Assembly: GCA_023428365.1 (NCBI GenBank)
Contig: JAEYYQ010000175.1
Coordinates: 1-5,799 of the forward strand
Length of the DNA: 5,799 nucleotides
Direction: 5' to 3'
Source of the DNA: Pseudomonadota bacterium
GTDB lineage: Bacteria > Pseudomonadota > Alphaproteobacteria > Rhizobiales > Hyphomicrobiaceae
Numbering within the stretch: position 1 is the first letter of the stretch; every line of letters begins with the position of its first letter. Shown one piece after another: positions 5,698 through 5,799 of this stretch. The notes under the pieces were generated by a model, which made no database searches, was not told the origin of the DNA, and worked only from the letters and a program-made list of their open reading frames with translations. The position numbers and the translations under genes are program-made.

Positions 5698-5799
5698 TCA
5701 GCCTTTGCCGGTGAGAAGGAGGTCGATCCACTCGTTGATGCCGGTGCGCATGTCATAGCGCGGCGCATAGCCGAGTTCTTCGCGTGCGCGGGCAATCGA
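5698..5799 (-). CDS. NAD-dependent epimerase/dehydratase, C-terminal fragment (gene continues beyond the right edge)
   Basis: Reading leftward from base 5799, the frame is open for 33 codons and stops with TGA (complement of 5698-5700). The residues read ARAREELGYAPRYDMRTGIN and then EWIDLLL, the typical C-terminal end of extended SDR sugar epimerases, in which a helix with A-x-x-ELGY-P is followed by G-I-x-x-W-I. Only about a tenth of the usual 310-330 residues is visible, so neither the coenzyme motif nor the active site can be checked. The gene converges on the plus-strand operon and is followed by its own terminator at 5643-5677. It may belong to a separate transcript of related sugar metabolism; that link is an inference from position only. 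Confidence 0.78.
   Translation of the reverse strand, partial: SIARAREELGYAPRYDMRTGINEWIDLLLTGKG

Overview
This window looks like part of a carbohydrate (or carbohydrate-like small molecule) uptake and conversion operon from a Gram-negative bacterium, most likely an alphaproteobacterium of the rhizobial type. The reasons are moderately high GC (roughly 55-60% by eye), a ribose-type ABC importer whose binding protein carries a twin-arginine signal peptide, frequent GTG starts and tight gene packing. The genus cannot be fixed from the sequence alone.

Layout: bases 1-379 are the C-terminal third of a ribose-type (CUT2, RbsC-like) permease whose start lies upstream of the window. It overlaps by 4 bases a second, complete permease (376-1386). 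Then come a periplasmic sugar-binding protein (1420-2424, GTG start, Tat signal), a 94-base gap holding a perfect 11-bp stem-loop (2442-2470), and a single-domain ABC ATPase (2519-3319). Three enzyme genes follow at very short spacing: an SDR reductase of the PRISE type (progesterone 5-beta-reductase/iridoid synthase-like, 3327-4388), an extended SDR epimerase/dehydratase (4404-5318) and a small antibiotic-biosynthesis-monooxygenase (ABM) fold protein (5327-5644). All seven plus-strand genes probably form one transcript whose promoter lies outside the window. On the minus strand, the last 33 codons of another NAD-dependent epimerase/dehydratase enter from the right edge (5698-5799). They are followed by a rho-independent terminator (5643-5677) that overlaps the stop codon of the ABM gene.

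How the genes may work together: binding protein, two different permeases and one short ATPase make a complete importer. Two NAD(P)-dependent short-chain reductases and an ABM protein then act on the imported compound. No kinase, aldolase, isomerase or regulator is visible, so the chemistry inside the window appears to be redox/epimerisation without phosphorylation. The most notable point is the PRISE-type reductase, a family known mainly from plant steroid and iridoid metabolism, inside a sugar-importer operon. The substrate is not identifiable from the sequence.

There is no sign of a phage, transposon, CRISPR array, RNA gene or defence system. No gene-free stretch exceeds 300 bases.
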